Assembly: GCA_947650285.1 (NCBI GenBank)
Contig: CANTFL010000417.1
Coordinates: 90,106-154,105, forward strand
Origin: Hyaloperonospora brassicae
Lineage: Eukaryota > Oomycota > Peronosporomycetes > Peronosporales > Peronosporaceae
Direction: 5' to 3'
Length of the DNA: 64,000 nt
Shown: positions 9,376 through 20,144 of the stretch, piece by piece
Numbering within the stretch: position 1 is the stretch's first letter
How the letters are laid out: every line of letters starts with the position of its first letter
Position numbers and translations under genes: made by a program
Notes under the pieces: generated by a model
Seen by the model: only the letters and a program-made list of their open reading frames with translations
Database searches by the model: none
What the model was told of the DNA's origin: nothing

Positions 9376-11466
9376 AGGAAGAGAGAGGTTTAGAGGATGA
9401 TAAAATCAGGCAGGTTTCTGGAGGATTGATTGCAAGGAATCAGCTAGACGAAAGCCACAACTGGACCCGAAGAGATGAAACGCGAAGGGATTTATCCTAA
9501 CGTACCAGCCCGTATCACCGACTTGACTCGGCGATTTTTGTGTTTGTACGTTAACACTGTAAGTGAATGGATTTGTCGAACAACTGTACCACAAGGACTT
9601 GATTCTATTGACGGGCGAATACAATCCCGAAGATCAAGCGGGTACGGCGGTTGGAAGTTTTCGAGAGGATATCGTACCCGATCGTCGAAGCACGCCTCAG
9701 CTGAAATTGGGATTTAATCAGATGACTTATTAGCATTCAGCTGAAGTCGCTAGTTTGGAGTAGGGATACGCATGTGGGAAATCGCGCAGAAGGAAGTAAG
9801 ACATAATGGCATTTTTATAGTAAGTAGACGTGGGAGGAGGTGCAACATCGTCCACACAAATATAACTGCATGCGTATGTTAATTTTACCAAGGAAAGATA
9901 TGAACAAAAAAGGAATGAATCCCTTCAAGCAATACATCTGATCCAGTGGATCAAGAATGAACGCGTTCGAGATACTAAAAACCCAGATACAGAGATCGAT
10001 TCGGTCGGATCGCACCGTAGTCGATCATATGTAGAAAACTTTGACATAACCAATCCTTATAATTCGGGACAGGAAAAAATGATGCGTCCGTTGGTAGCTT
10101 TCACGGAAGTCTACTGCATAGCGGGTAAAACCAAGTCATTCTCGTCTCGAAATTTGCAAAAAAGAGGGATTCAACGGTTGAGATAGACAGAAGATCGACC
10201 CCGAACTCGGATTAGCAAGGTAAAGCCCGCGTTTTACGGTATCAAGCGCCTGAAGAAAAAAATTATAGTGTTTGGCGATCTGTCAGTAGCACCGACGCGG
10301 AATTTGTACAGTCACCATAGTTCATCCAATCGTCGTACATTGACCCAATTTGGAATGCTTTATAATGCAGCATGGATGGTAAGAAGTTTTAATGTCTCGA
10401 CAATATAAGTACACGCGGAAGAGATCCGACAATACTACTTTAGAGACCCTATACCGACTCAATGTTGCAGCGATCCGGGACAAGATTGCGATTCGAGAAG
10501 GAAAATTGGCCGTCAGACTGTAACACGATGATGCCGCATTACGACATTAGACGATCGCGATCTGGCCAAGCAACTTACTCTACTTCGAGTGAGGGACACT
10601 GTCGGTGTGGAAGAGACTCAGCGTGACTATCAACGGATGAAAGCCCACCAGATGAAAGCCCACCAGATGAAAGCATTAATGGGTTCAAGCAAGTTCTATC
10701 CACGATCCATCGTTTCGGTGAATCCAGTAGCATCCAAGTTGACTAGAGAAGTGCGACCAATCCAGGTGGAGAGATAAAATGGTCGTATTTGTCGGAGTCA
10801 AGTAGATCGGAAGGGGATGAGGACCAGATTCGTATTTGTGCAACAGTCATACCTGACCAATCGAGGTAGGACCAAGATCGTCGCGTGTGGCAGAGTAACT
10901 TAGAGCGAGGGGACGCACACGATCGCGGTGATAGATCGAGAGCGTGTATTTTTTTGCGGATAGACTAAGCATGACTATCTAGGATGGTTTAATAGACTGA
11001 CTTGCCAGAAGTGCGATCGCAAGTATTATCATTCTTGCAAGTTTTTCATGTGTGTACACATTTTGCGGGGATGTACATGAGAGCGGCAAGTTACTTATGT
11101 AAAATTATCGATTTGTTCTGCAAGCGTTACTTGCCTACTAATCATGATGAGATGTTTTCTCCTAAGGTGGAGAAGATGTTAGAATATGACGCTCGACACG
11201 ATTGGATCTAGCATGAGCCGAGCGTTGTAGGATATGCATGTATGCATCTGTTGAAAGAAGTATAAAGGATGAATGTTTTAATGATTTGGATCAAATCGAT
11301 TGCTAATTAACGCAATGGGTCCTACATTTTTCTCTTTGATCTCAAGTGTGAAAAAGTGGATGAATATGCTCGATCTCCTTCGAGGATAAAGCTCAATATT
11401 GCTCTAGGAGAGTCACGTGGATATTGAAAATATCACACCACCAAGAAATGATTAACGCAAGCGAAA

Positions 11467-12560
11467 GCGGTAGACAAGATGAACAATGACGAGGAAAATA
11501 TACTGTTTGACTCGGGTTCTAAAGTATCGATATTCACTACTACCTTTACTCAAAAGGTAGGGGAATAATCGATGAGAGTCGAATGCAAGAGTGTGTGAGG
11601 ATCGGAGCAAATGTCTGCATGACTGTGGGGCGAAAAACGATCGAGATCACATTGGATGGATCGCTGGTGTACTACTTCGATGTGTAAGTTGGCGATCTGG
11701 TCGACCAAGAAGATATATTAGGTGTGGGATTAAAGGTTACGCCAAGTGTACGGTCATATTTGGTTAACAAGACTTCGGATTCGCCAGAAAAGGTTTGTAT
11801 TGGTCCGGATGGACAAAGACCCCATACAAATAAACCATTAATGTGATCAGTCTGGACGACTGACATTTAAGTATTCCTGTCGACAAAAAATAGAGGTTAC
11901 GTTCAAGGTCCACCCTACATAGTCCAAACTGTGGGTAAGTCGAGATGCGGTGTGGGCGCCAACAGTAACCACTGGAACCGGCAAATTAAATACGTGCAGC
12001 TTACATACCGCAGTGATTGCAAAATCATCATGAGCTATGGATCCATGTTGGTTTGATAATGTCAGCCGACTTGATGCCTCTGTTTCAGGAATATTATTTA
12101 ACCAGATTGTGGCGGTATAATGACTTTCAAGCGTTAGCGTTCATAGCCACTGTGGAGAAGGAATAAGAGGAAGCAAAAAGATACGCAGTCCGGCTGACAT
12201 ACTGTGCGACCTTCAAAATACGACGCGGGAATTTAATTGACTGGGTTGCGTAGATTATCGATATTTTGAGGCATTTGAAGTCCTTTTTGTTCACTCATCG
12301 TATCAACGCAAAATCATCCCGTTCGCCGGTGCTTGTGTGTCCACATCTTGCATTGATGATGATGCAAGTCAGTCTGAACCGGCTTTAACAATCTATACCT
12401 CGACAGAACGATAACGGATTCGTTCAATCGATTGTCAGTCAGCCGCTTAATCATTCGACCCTCTCAAAAGAGGAGGTAGAAGAAGAGGCGAAAAAATTCG
12501 GAAGTGATACGTTTAAAACCGACCCAGACGTGATCGACGAATTGTTTTTAGATTAAACTG
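11467..12560 (+). pseudogene. Element B protease region, decayed
   Basis: At 11505-11540 the translation gives LFDSGSKVSIF, matching the protease active site LFDSGAEVSII of element A at 18178-18210. Similarity continues through 11640-11730 and 11930-12050, the latter matching A 18607-18710. Frame breaks and stops prevent a full product. Just upstream at 11188-11195 and 11219-11226 the two arms of the element A frameshift stem are kept without change. Confidence 0.7.
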
Positions 12561-13509
12561 AGGATAGCTATCGCGTCACAAGGGAGAGCCGATCAACAAA
12601 GATCCATTTAGCCACATGTACAAACAAAGAGATGGTGGACGTCAATCGGGTGCAAAGCCGGACAAGTAAGATGGTCGTTTTGGTAAGGAAATTGCGATGG
12701 GAAAAGTCGATCACGCGGTAACTGATCGGTTACGACGACACTCTTGTCATCAACCAAACGCGATTGCAAATAATGATGATAGTGCGCAGAAGACTCCGAC
12801 TGACTGGTCAAACGACGAGAGACGAAAACAATCAACGAATTCCCGTAAGATAACCAAGTAACGAGTTTGCTGAAAATGATGGATTTAATAATAATAAGAA
12901 AATCGAGGTAGTACAAGGTCAGAAGAAACGACTTGCACGTCGTCTCATCGTCACAGATGGTGATGATCGAGGGGGAAATGATTCAAAATAAAATTCCTGA
13001 TCAAATAGCCAGCCGCAATCGCGACCGAAGATTGTGCGATACAGTAACTGTCCATTTGTCGATCGAGAACGATCTCGACGGAAGAGGGAGAGTTTCAAGA
13101 AAAAACCGATGAAGACATCGAACGACCAGCGAAGCATAAAAAAGTAAGTAAAGACAAATCTGCCATAAATCTTGATAAACGTGGATCAGTTGCCATATAT
13201 TGAGATAAATATAAATGAACTAATTTTAATACTTCATTTAATGATCCTTCTGGAGGAGGATCTACTTCTAAAGTCTAAATTGACCAATTGTTAAATCATC
13301 GTCTTGTATCATATAACTATCAAAAATTAGAGGTTCACCCAAAAATTTCAAATTATCTGAATATTCATAACTCCAATACCATTGGCTTTCATTTACTTTA
13401 ATTCCTTAGTCAATCGCGTGGATCAAAGAAAGAGTTGAGTACGTTCGGTTGCGAGATCGATCCAGTCAGATGATACATATAGTAGCGATAATCTCAGTGT
13501 AGATACTAA
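12561..13509 (+). other. Degenerate element B sequence up to the element A insertion
   Basis: No convincing ORF. Most of it should be the protease-to-RT linker of element B. The last 300 bases are very AT-rich and include, at 13229-13261, a translation NTSFNDPSGGG that recalls a cox1 motif (see findings). The final bases CTAA (13506-13509) are one copy of the element A target duplication. Confidence 0.4.
13506..13509. repeat. Target site duplication of element A, left copy
   Basis: CTAA directly before the LTR start TGTGG; the same four bases follow the 3' LTR at 28012-28015. A fifth shared A on the left could make it 5 bp if the LTR were one base shorter. Confidence 0.75.
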
Positions 13510-15373
13510 TGTGGCAAAGTCACTAATCAAATTTTCTACGAGGATCGGTGACCACATATTTGAGGCGCCACTTACTGGTGGAGAATTAGACCACGGGACC
13601 TGGCGATCCAATGAGAGATGGGAGGCGATCCCGACGGAGAAAGACGATACGATCCAACTGTCGTCAGACGGACGGGTATGGAACGATCTGAGACGGGGCG
13701 TGAAAAGGGATGATTCCCATGCTGCGATCTGGGACAAGGAATAATTTTAACGGTGCGATCTGGGACAAGGGACTGGATTGTACTAAACGGCTGATCTGAA
13801 GCAGAATTACTCTGGGAAAGGTGCATATGGGACCAGACGATGCGAAGTGACTCTGTGACAACGGTGTTGAAGTCTATTAGATCGGTGACATTCTATACCG
13901 GGCTCCCAAAAGAAGTACTGATTTAGGTTAATTATGGACCGATCTGGAATTGTGGATGTTTGTGGGAGTCCGTGGGACCGTTGTAAGAACTATGGATGGT
14001 CCCATTGAGCAGATAGACCCTTGGGAATGGTATTGGAGTACACACAATGAACGGAAACGACATATAGGGCCGGATCGCACTGTGTCGAGCCTACTCGATC
14101 TCGAATTGGACGTCAGATCGGTCATGTTCCCTGCTGGTTATGGATATATCGATGATGGAGCTATCGTATGATGATGTACATGCTCGTTGAAGGTCTGTGA
14201 GAGATGTCCCAAAAGTTCAGACCGAAAGAGCCAGTGGAAGCCGGTCGAATGGACGTCGCAAAATGGATTTAGGCACATTCCTTATTTGGGTACTATTTTG
14301 GACCTTTCGGTACCAAAATTGGGTATTTGGTACCGTATTAGGAATTTGGTCCCTTTTGGTGTCTAGGTACGATATCGGGAGTATTGGCGCTATCTTTGGA
14401 GTACAGGTCACGAGATTTCGACACGTGTTCAAGGGGGCGGTCAAGCTTAAAGGTGATATCGACTTGGAGAGTGACCTACGGTTGGGAATAGGCTTTAGGA
14501 TAGGTTGGCTATTAATTTGGTTGGTTAATAAACAGACTTGAACTCTACTTCTTCTGCTCACGACGCACGTTCCCCTCCCCTCTTCTCCGGGCAAGATTGA
14601 TTTGGCTTCCCCGGCGGGTCAAGGCGCGCGTGTTACAAGGACACAGAAGACCGATCTTGGATTGTTGGCCAAGATCGAGAAGAGCGATCTCGGGATATTT
14701 GGCCCGGATCGATCAAGTACTCACACTCAACTCAACTGCTAGGGTAGCAGCAACATCAGGAAAAGGAAAAGGACATTGGTTACAAGATCGCGAGACAGCT
14801 CAAGTGGTCAGAAGATCTGGACAAGGAGTTCAAGACAAGACCGAGCAAGACCGAAGCGATCTGCCGGGCAGATCGGCACGTTTCATTTTGGCGAAACAAG
14901 CAACCGATCCACCCATATTGCGCACTTCCGGCAAGATCGGCCGATCCCGAGACTAGATCGGACCGATCCCAACGCAAGATCGACGCAAGACAACTATTTG
15001 CTGAGTGAAGATTTCCGCACAGCGAAGACCCCGATCCCGAAGACAAATCGAGATCGGTGTGATTCAAGATCGAGATCGCGACATCGCCCAAGAGTGACTG
15101 CCGCGACTCAAGATCAAGATCGCAGAACCCCCGTTCGTGGTGTGAAGATTTCCGCACCGGAAGCGAACGCTCAACCCCAAACCCTCAGCGAGATCGACAT
15201 CTCCCAAGGCCGTTACGAAGAGCTCAAGCCAGCCCAACCGACGGGTACACAAGGTGAGCACAAGGTCATACAGCAAGGCACGGATCGGAGTACCCCCTCC
15301 GTGAGTCGGCAAGTCTGGGCAAGTGGAAGATTGACACTCACTAAAGTAATTTTGTGAGATCGACTTCACCACA
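13510..15373 (+). repeat. Element A 5' LTR, 1864 bp
   Basis: Identical in length to the copy at 26148-28011. Differences noted are G/T near 13670, A/T near 13986, T/A near 14495 and C/T near 15266. TG...CA ends with a 5-bp terminal inverted repeat (TGTGG and CCACA). The 3' half is very rich in GATC. Open frames of up to 193 codons inside it have no recognisable domain and are not called as genes. Confidence 0.92.
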
Positions 15374-16774
15374 ATGGTGCGCGTGCCCGGATCTTCTGAG
15401 GCCTCTGGATTTCACCGTGAGTCCACTGGCGAAGATGTCAAGATCAAGCAAGAACCTAGGATTGAAGTGTCAGCGACAGAGGGATCGACGCAGACACGCA
15501 GAAACACAAGATCCTCAGATCATCAGAGTTTTGGGAGGGGCTCTGATGAAATGAAAATGAAAGAGGAAGATCGAGAGATCGATCTGGAAGATAAACCTCA
15601 AATACCTCCTAAAGCCCTTTCGGGGGCCACCGCAGATCGCTCTGCAAAGAGCGATCTGCTGGATGAAAATTCAATGGTGAAAACCACATCGGCGAAAGCC
15701 AAACCCTATTCCTTCGTCGAGAGATCGCCCGACCTCAAGCCGAGACACTCGACCGCGAGATCGACCGCATTAGAACGATCCAAGATGAGATCGGTGGGAT
15801 CAGACGTCAAAGAGCGACAGATCGGCCACACCGTGCAACCGAAGACCGGAGTCAAGGAGGAATGCGATGAAGCACCAGGTAAGATCGCGAGGCCAAAGAC
15901 GGAATACAACCCAGGGAAGATCGCGTCCAGGGAGAAGGAGACGAACAGCGAAGCGCGGGACAGTGCAAAGTGGCAGTATTATTATGGCCATTTGAAAACG
16001 CTACTCAAGACGGATCCAGTGTTCAAGATATTAAGGCCCAAGTTGATCGGTCCTCTGGACAAGCCGATCTCGGTCCCACCTCCGGGGACCAACAAAGTTG
16101 ACGAGATCAATTTGATTTTGCAGATGTTGGATGACATGGGTGTCTGCCCTAACGCTTTTGATGGAGATGAACTGCTGAGTTGCAGCTTGGAACAGTTGAA
16201 GAACGCGGCGAACGAGTTTGTGGAGATTATGATAATGCTGGTGGGCAAAGCCAACGCTCCTGAAGACAAGATCGAGACACCTTTTGATTCGCTTCAAAAA
16301 CACGCCGTGGGATCGCCCCGCTACGCCTCGGACGACTCCGAGAGCGAGTCAGATGGATCCATCAGCATTCGTCGAATGTCGTTAGGACCGTCTGGCGGTA
16401 TGTTTTTAAAGGACAAGATCGGCCAAGCCAAGATCGACGCCTTTAAAGGACAAGCCAAGAGCGACATGCCACAGAGATCGGCCGGTACCCGTACTAGGCT
16501 GAATGATCAAGAAGAGGGCGATCTAAGCCAGCACTTCAATGCAGCCATGAGGAAGTACGAGGCGGATCAACGTACAGCTCAGCGAATGAATCGACAGCCG
16601 ACCCACTACCCAGATCGCCGTGCCTTTTTCCACCCCTCGCTCGAAAGCCATGACATGCCGGATGTGGAGATGGAATCGGTGAAGTCGGACACTTACCAGC
16701 AGATCCATCAAGAGGCGGAATACGACCCGGACGATTTATGGATGCCCGAACCACGGCGCCCTCACGTAGCCTAG
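15374..16774 (+). CDS. gag: Element A gag, first ORF (466 residues)
   Basis: The start is the ATG immediately after the LTR; no other ATG gives a longer frame. Residues 1-195 are charged and probably disordered, rich in Lys, Glu, Arg and Ser. Residues about 199-290 look helical (WQYYYGHLKTLLKTDPVFKI and following). The remainder is acidic and Ser-rich with a closing segment DPDDLWMPEP. No zinc knuckle is present; that lies in the next ORF, which overlaps by 37 bases in the -1 frame. The two ORFs together have the length and content of one Gag, so this is probably the N-terminal part. I could not tell whether the break is a mutation or a recoding site; no slippery heptamer was seen in the overlap. 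Confidence 0.75.
   Translation: MVRVPGSSEASGFHRESTGEDVKIKQEPRIEVSATEGSTQTRRNTRSSDHQSFGRGSDEMKMKEEDREIDLEDKPQIPPKALSGATADRSAKSDLLDENSMVKTTSAKAKPYSFVERSPDLKPRHSTARSTALERSKMRSVGSDVKERQIGHTVQPKTGVKEECDEAPGKIARPKTEYNPGKIASREKETNSEARDSAKWQYYYGHLKTLLKTDPVFKILRPKLIGPLDKPISVPPPGTNKVDEINLILQMLDDMGVCPNAFDGDELLSCSLEQLKNAANEFVEIMIMLVGKANAPEDKIETPFDSLQKHAVGSPRYASDDSESESDGSISIRRMSLGPSGGMFLKDKIGQAKIDAFKGQAKSDMPQRSAGTRTRLNDQEEGDLSQHFNAAMRKYEADQRTAQRMNRQPTHYPDRRAFFHPSLESHDMPDVEMESVKSDTYQQIHQEAEYDPDDLWMPEPRRPHVA
15375..15391 (+). other. Element A primer-binding site, inside the gag start
   Basis: TGGTGCGCGTGCCCGGA starts one base after the LTR and should pair with the 3' end of a tRNA. The gag ATG is at 15374-15376, so the primer site also encodes the first residues (MVRVPG). 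The tRNA was not identified. Confidence 0.6.
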
Positions 16775-17859
16775 ACCGGTGTGACTACCGGAGGGGGAAC
16801 ATCACGCAGAGGATCAGAATCTCGTCGATTTCTGAACTGAAAGAATTCTCAGGGAAGGATCGGGAAGTAGACAAGTCACGAGCCTGGATCGGTAAATTGA
16901 AGTCAGCGTTCCTCCGAGATCAAGCACCGGACGAACTGAGATGTCTGGTTTTCGGTGATCTCATGGTGGGCCCCGCCCGTTATTGGTACCGACAGCTGAG
17001 TAGATCGACGAGATTCAATTGGAAGGAGTTGATGAACAGCTTTCTTGTGGAATATGCGGGACACGGGATGTCCGCGAGCCGACAGTGTTACCACGCAAAG
17101 AAGCGATCGGAGGAAGATCCTTTGCAGTACCTGTATCGGCTTAATGTGATGGGAATGGAAGCGAAGATACCAGTGACGACTGGATCGCCAGCTGCGCGCA
17201 AGGAACATGTCAACCATTTCATTGACACTTTGGACGACCCCGATCTGTCCAATCAATTGCTACTGCTGAATGTAGAAGACACGGAGGCCATGCAAAAGAC
17301 ACTGCATGGATATCAACAAGAGAGATCGCGTCAAGGGAAATTGATGATGGGATCGTCTAAGTTCAGACAGAAGGGAACTCAGGGTCCAGCGCTGTCTAAG
17401 CCTGCACGAGCAGTGAGGATGATCCGTACCGAGGATGTCAGCAGCGAGTCGGGATCGGACACTTACGGATCGGATTTGGAAGATCGATTGAGATCAGTCC
17501 ATGTGGCTGCCACTACGGATCGGCGTTCATCTCCTAATGAAGTTACAGCAAACGCGAGATCGGTCGACCCGAGCAATCGTCGAGACTATCAAGATCGCAA
17601 TTTGCCATCGAAGCCGTGTACTCATTGCGGATCAACCAAGCATGGAGATCTCGGTTGCTGGAAACGGCTCACTTGCCAGAAGTGTGGGCGTAAAGGACAC
17701 CCCTCTGACAACTGTTTCTTCGTGTGCCGTGCCTGCGGTGAGATGCACGACCCGGGAAATTATACCATGGAGGAGTTCTACAACATGATCCGCCAGTGGT
17801 ATGTCCCGAACAAGCATGCGGGGATGCTGCCAGAAAATGCCGAGAAGATGTTAAACTAG
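16738..17859 (+). CDS. gag: Element A gag, second ORF with capsid region and zinc knuckles (373 residues)
   Basis: Residues about 30-170 resemble the retrotransposon Gag domain (FLRDQAPDELRCLVFGDLMV, then ARYWYRQLS and a long helical part). Two CCHC knuckles of spacing C-x2-C-x4-H-x4-C are at residues 294-307 (CTHCGSTKHGDLGC) and 313-326 (CQKCGRKGHPSDNC), followed by a third Cys pair (CRACGEMHD). These bind the element RNA. The ORF ends at TAG 17857-17859, directly after a GTTAAAC heptamer. The ATG at 16738 may not be used if Gag is made as one chain from 15374. A decayed homologue is in element B (10559-11211). Confidence 0.85.
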   Translation: MDARTTAPSRSLDRCDYRRGNITQRIRISSISELKEFSGKDREVDKSRAWIGKLKSAFLRDQAPDELRCLVFGDLMVGPARYWYRQLSRSTRFNWKELMNSFLVEYAGHGMSASRQCYHAKKRSEEDPLQYLYRLNVMGMEAKIPVTTGSPAARKEHVNHFIDTLDDPDLSNQLLLLNVEDTEAMQKTLHGYQQERSRQGKLMMGSSKFRQKGTQGPALSKPARAVRMIRTEDVSSESGSDTYGSDLEDRLRSVHVAATTDRRSSPNEVTANARSVDPSNRRDYQDRNLPSKPCTHCGSTKHGDLGCWKRLTCQKCGRKGHPSDNCFFVCRACGEMHDPGNYTMEEFYNMIRQWYVPNKHAGMLPENAEKMLN

Positions 17860-20144
17860 GACGCTCGCCAGTTTTGAATCTGGTACGAGCCGAGCGTTCT
17901 AAGCTCTGCATTATTGCATACGTGGAAAAAAAGAAGACAGATCGCGAGAGTAAGCAGGATACAGATTTGGAAACAAATATATCTCGTTCGAAGTCAAAAC
18001 GTCTTGCTTCCGTGTCCCATCTGAAGCGGATCGATGAATACTCGCGATCTGAACCAACTATGGAGATCGAGCTCGCTTACGGTGAATCTCGCGGATATTG
18101 GAAACACTACTCGCCTGGGAAGTGGTTCAAACAAGCGAAAGCTGTTGGCAAGATCAACAATGTAAAAGCCACTCTGCTATTTGATTCTGGTGCTGAAGTG
18201 TCGATCATTGACACCACCTTTGCTCGTGAGGTCGGTTGCAATATTGACGAGAGTCAACGACAAGAATTTATCGGGATCGGAGAAGCTCCGTACATGACAA
18301 TAGGACGCACCAAGATCAAAGTAACCCTCGCGGGGTCGTTAGTGTACTATTTCAATGTGTGGGTAGGCGATCTGGCAGGGCAAGAAGCGATTCTGGGCAT
18401 GGACTTTATGGTTCCTGCCGGAGTGCAGCTCGATCTAGCGGATGGTGCGCTATGTTTACCAGAAGAAATCCGCATTCACCTCGCAGGACGTCGCCCCGCG
18501 TACGGATCGAAGATACAACATATAACGGCGAAGGACCAACATGTGGTGATCCCGGTCGGAGAGTCAAGGGAAGTGAAGATCGAGATCGGAGGGGCTAAGA
18601 TGAAGTTGTGGGTCGCCAGAGGACCAGACTGGGTACCTACAGTGATCTCGGGGTTTGGTAGTAGGAAGTACCTGCAGATGACCAACATTGGCGACCATGA
18701 GATCATATTGCCCACCCACACTATATTGGGCTTGTGGACCGAAGGCGATATGGTACCACGAACTCAAGGTTTCGTGACGGTCGGATCGGGGAAGTACAAG
18801 GAAAGGCAAACTCTGGCGTATGAGGCTACGACGGATCGAGTGAAGGAACTCCCAAAAGAACATACCGGCCCACTGGTAGATCACCCTACGTATGCCACCC
18901 CCAAACGTATCGATAAACGACCGTCTGGTACGTTGAAGAACCTATCTCCAGCGATCTCCACGGTAACGCACCAAACTAACAATGGCGAATCGCAAAAGGC
19001 AGATGCTGTGGTTGCCAAAGAAGAAACAGTCAACAGAGCTGAGCTCTTGTGGATGGAAAACGACCGTGAGATCGGAACCCAACATGCAACGAAGGGAGAT
19101 CGCGATATCGATCAAGAATGGCTACCTGACATGTCGTCTCTATCGGAAGCCGATCCGACCGGTAGACTGCTGAGGTCGGAGCAGCCGGGAGAGATGAAAG
19201 AGCCTAAGGAAGAAGCAATGTTAAAGACTGAAGATGTCGAGATCGCGGGAACACTAGTTTACTACCACGAGAGCGGAGATTTGTTTGCTGAAGATATCGA
19301 GCAACACATGGCGGTACTACCAGAAATGTCGGCGACTACAGAAGAAGTTACGATTGAGGACATTCAGATCGGCGATCCCGATATGCCTCTCACCACTGAT
19401 CAACAGCGGCTCAGATCGCTGATCTGGAAGAGTCGTCACATCCTCATGGGTAGAGGTAATGCTCTACCACCAGCAGCACGAGGCGCGATCTGTGATATTG
19501 ATGTCGGTGGGGCAGCACCGATAGCGCAAAGAGTACGTCCGGTCGAACCTAAATATCGGGAGAAGTTATCGGACCTCATCAAAGGACTACTAGCGGCCAA
19601 GATCGTCCAGCCATCCACGTCACCGTGGGCGTCTCCGATAGTGGTGATCATCAAGAAGAACGGAGTGGATATTCGCCTTTGCATTGATTATCGAAGAGTG
19701 AATCAGCTAACACGTCTGATGGTTTATCCCATGCCGTTGATCAGCGATCTATTAGAAGACCTAGATAAAGCTTTATGGTACTGTTTGCTGTATATGGCTA
19801 GTGGATTCTGGGTGGTTGAGATGACTGAGCGAGCCAAACTGATCTCAGCGTTTGTCACACCGTTTGGTCTTTTCGAGTGGCTACGAATGCCTTTTGGGCT
19901 TAAGAACGCGCCCCAAATCTATCAACGTCTGGTCGACAACGCGCTGTATGGATACCTCAAGATTGGCCAGAGATCATCCGCTGATGGCCAGATCGACGTG
20001 TTCAAAGATGGTGAACCGGAGACAGATCGACGACCTTCTATACTGGGACGCCGATCTTACATTGACGACATCCTCATACCAGCCACTTCATGGGAGTCTC
20101 TGTACGCAAAAGTAGAGCGATTGCTGGAAACATGTGATAAGTAG
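17796..20144 (+). CDS. pol: Element A pol, part 1: protease and reverse transcriptase (interrupted)
   Basis: This frame is -1 to gag and probably entered at about 17856 by frameshifting, so the ATG-like start at 17796 is nominal. Aspartic protease: LLFDSGAEVSI with the catalytic Asp at about residue 130. A long linker follows, then reverse transcriptase from about residue 570: LCIDYRR near 628, LFEWLRMPFGLKNAP, and the catalytic YIDD at 755-758. The ORF ends in TAG at 20142-20144, inside the RT domain shortly after YIDD. Homology continues beyond it (NLSISLKK and onward), so this is an interruption and not a natural end. Element B also has a stop (TGA, 30042-30044) at the aligned codon. Confidence 0.85.
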   Translation: MVCPEQACGDAARKCREDVKLGRSPVLNLVRAERSKLCIIAYVEKKKTDRESKQDTDLETNISRSKSKRLASVSHLKRIDEYSRSEPTMEIELAYGESRGYWKHYSPGKWFKQAKAVGKINNVKATLLFDSGAEVSIIDTTFAREVGCNIDESQRQEFIGIGEAPYMTIGRTKIKVTLAGSLVYYFNVWVGDLAGQEAILGMDFMVPAGVQLDLADGALCLPEEIRIHLAGRRPAYGSKIQHITAKDQHVVIPVGESREVKIEIGGAKMKLWVARGPDWVPTVISGFGSRKYLQMTNIGDHEIILPTHTILGLWTEGDMVPRTQGFVTVGSGKYKERQTLAYEATTDRVKELPKEHTGPLVDHPTYATPKRIDKRPSGTLKNLSPAISTVTHQTNNGESQKADAVVAKEETVNRAELLWMENDREIGTQHATKGDRDIDQEWLPDMSSLSEADPTGRLLRSEQPGEMKEPKEEAMLKTEDVEIAGTLVYYHESGDLFAEDIEQHMAVLPEMSATTEEVTIEDIQIGDPDMPLTTDQQRLRSLIWKSRHILMGRGNALPPAARGAICDIDVGGAAPIAQRVRPVEPKYREKLSDLIKGLLAAKIVQPSTSPWASPIVVIIKKNGVDIRLCIDYRRVNQLTRLMVYPMPLISDLLEDLDKALWYCLLYMASGFWVVEMTERAKLISAFVTPFGLFEWLRMPFGLKNAPQIYQRLVDNALYGYLKIGQRSSADGQIDVFKDGEPETDRRPSILGRRSYIDDILIPATSWESLYAKVERLLETCDK
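17850..17899 (+). promoter_or_regulatory. Candidate -1 ribosomal frameshift signal between gag and pol
   Basis: The heptamer G TTA AAC (17850-17856) lies in the gag frame exactly before the stop TAG. Stepping back one base enters the pol frame. A stem follows: 17859-17867 pairs with 17891-17899 (9 pairs, one G-T), with an inner 4-bp stem (CCAG and CTGG at 17868-17871 and 17880-17883). GTTAAAC is a frameshift heptamer known from arteriviruses. The spacer of 2-3 bases is shorter than the usual 5-9 unless the lowest pairs open. Both main arms are unchanged in the diverged element B while the loop has changed. Confidence 0.7.

Larger units (their letters stand above)
7907..11211 (+). pseudogene. 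Element B gag, decayed
   Basis: Aligns in pieces with element A gag. The first codons after the LTR (from 7907) match A 15374 onward, including GATGTGAGAATAAAG against A's GATGTCAAGATCAAG. The part at 10559-10760 matches A 17256-17420 and has the motif LMGSSKF in both. The part at 11001-11206 matches the zinc-knuckle end, but cysteines are lost and no complete CCHC motif remains. Stops and shifts occur throughout. A 15-base unit (ATGAAAGCCCACCAG) is repeated at 10637-10666. It cannot make a full Gag. Confidence 0.7.

Noticed and set aside
14597..15357. ORFs of 119 and 193 codons in the element A LTRs
   Set aside because: No domain, highly biased by the GATC-rich sequence, and they cross the expected promoter and R region. 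Their repetition at 27235-27995 only reflects the LTR pair.
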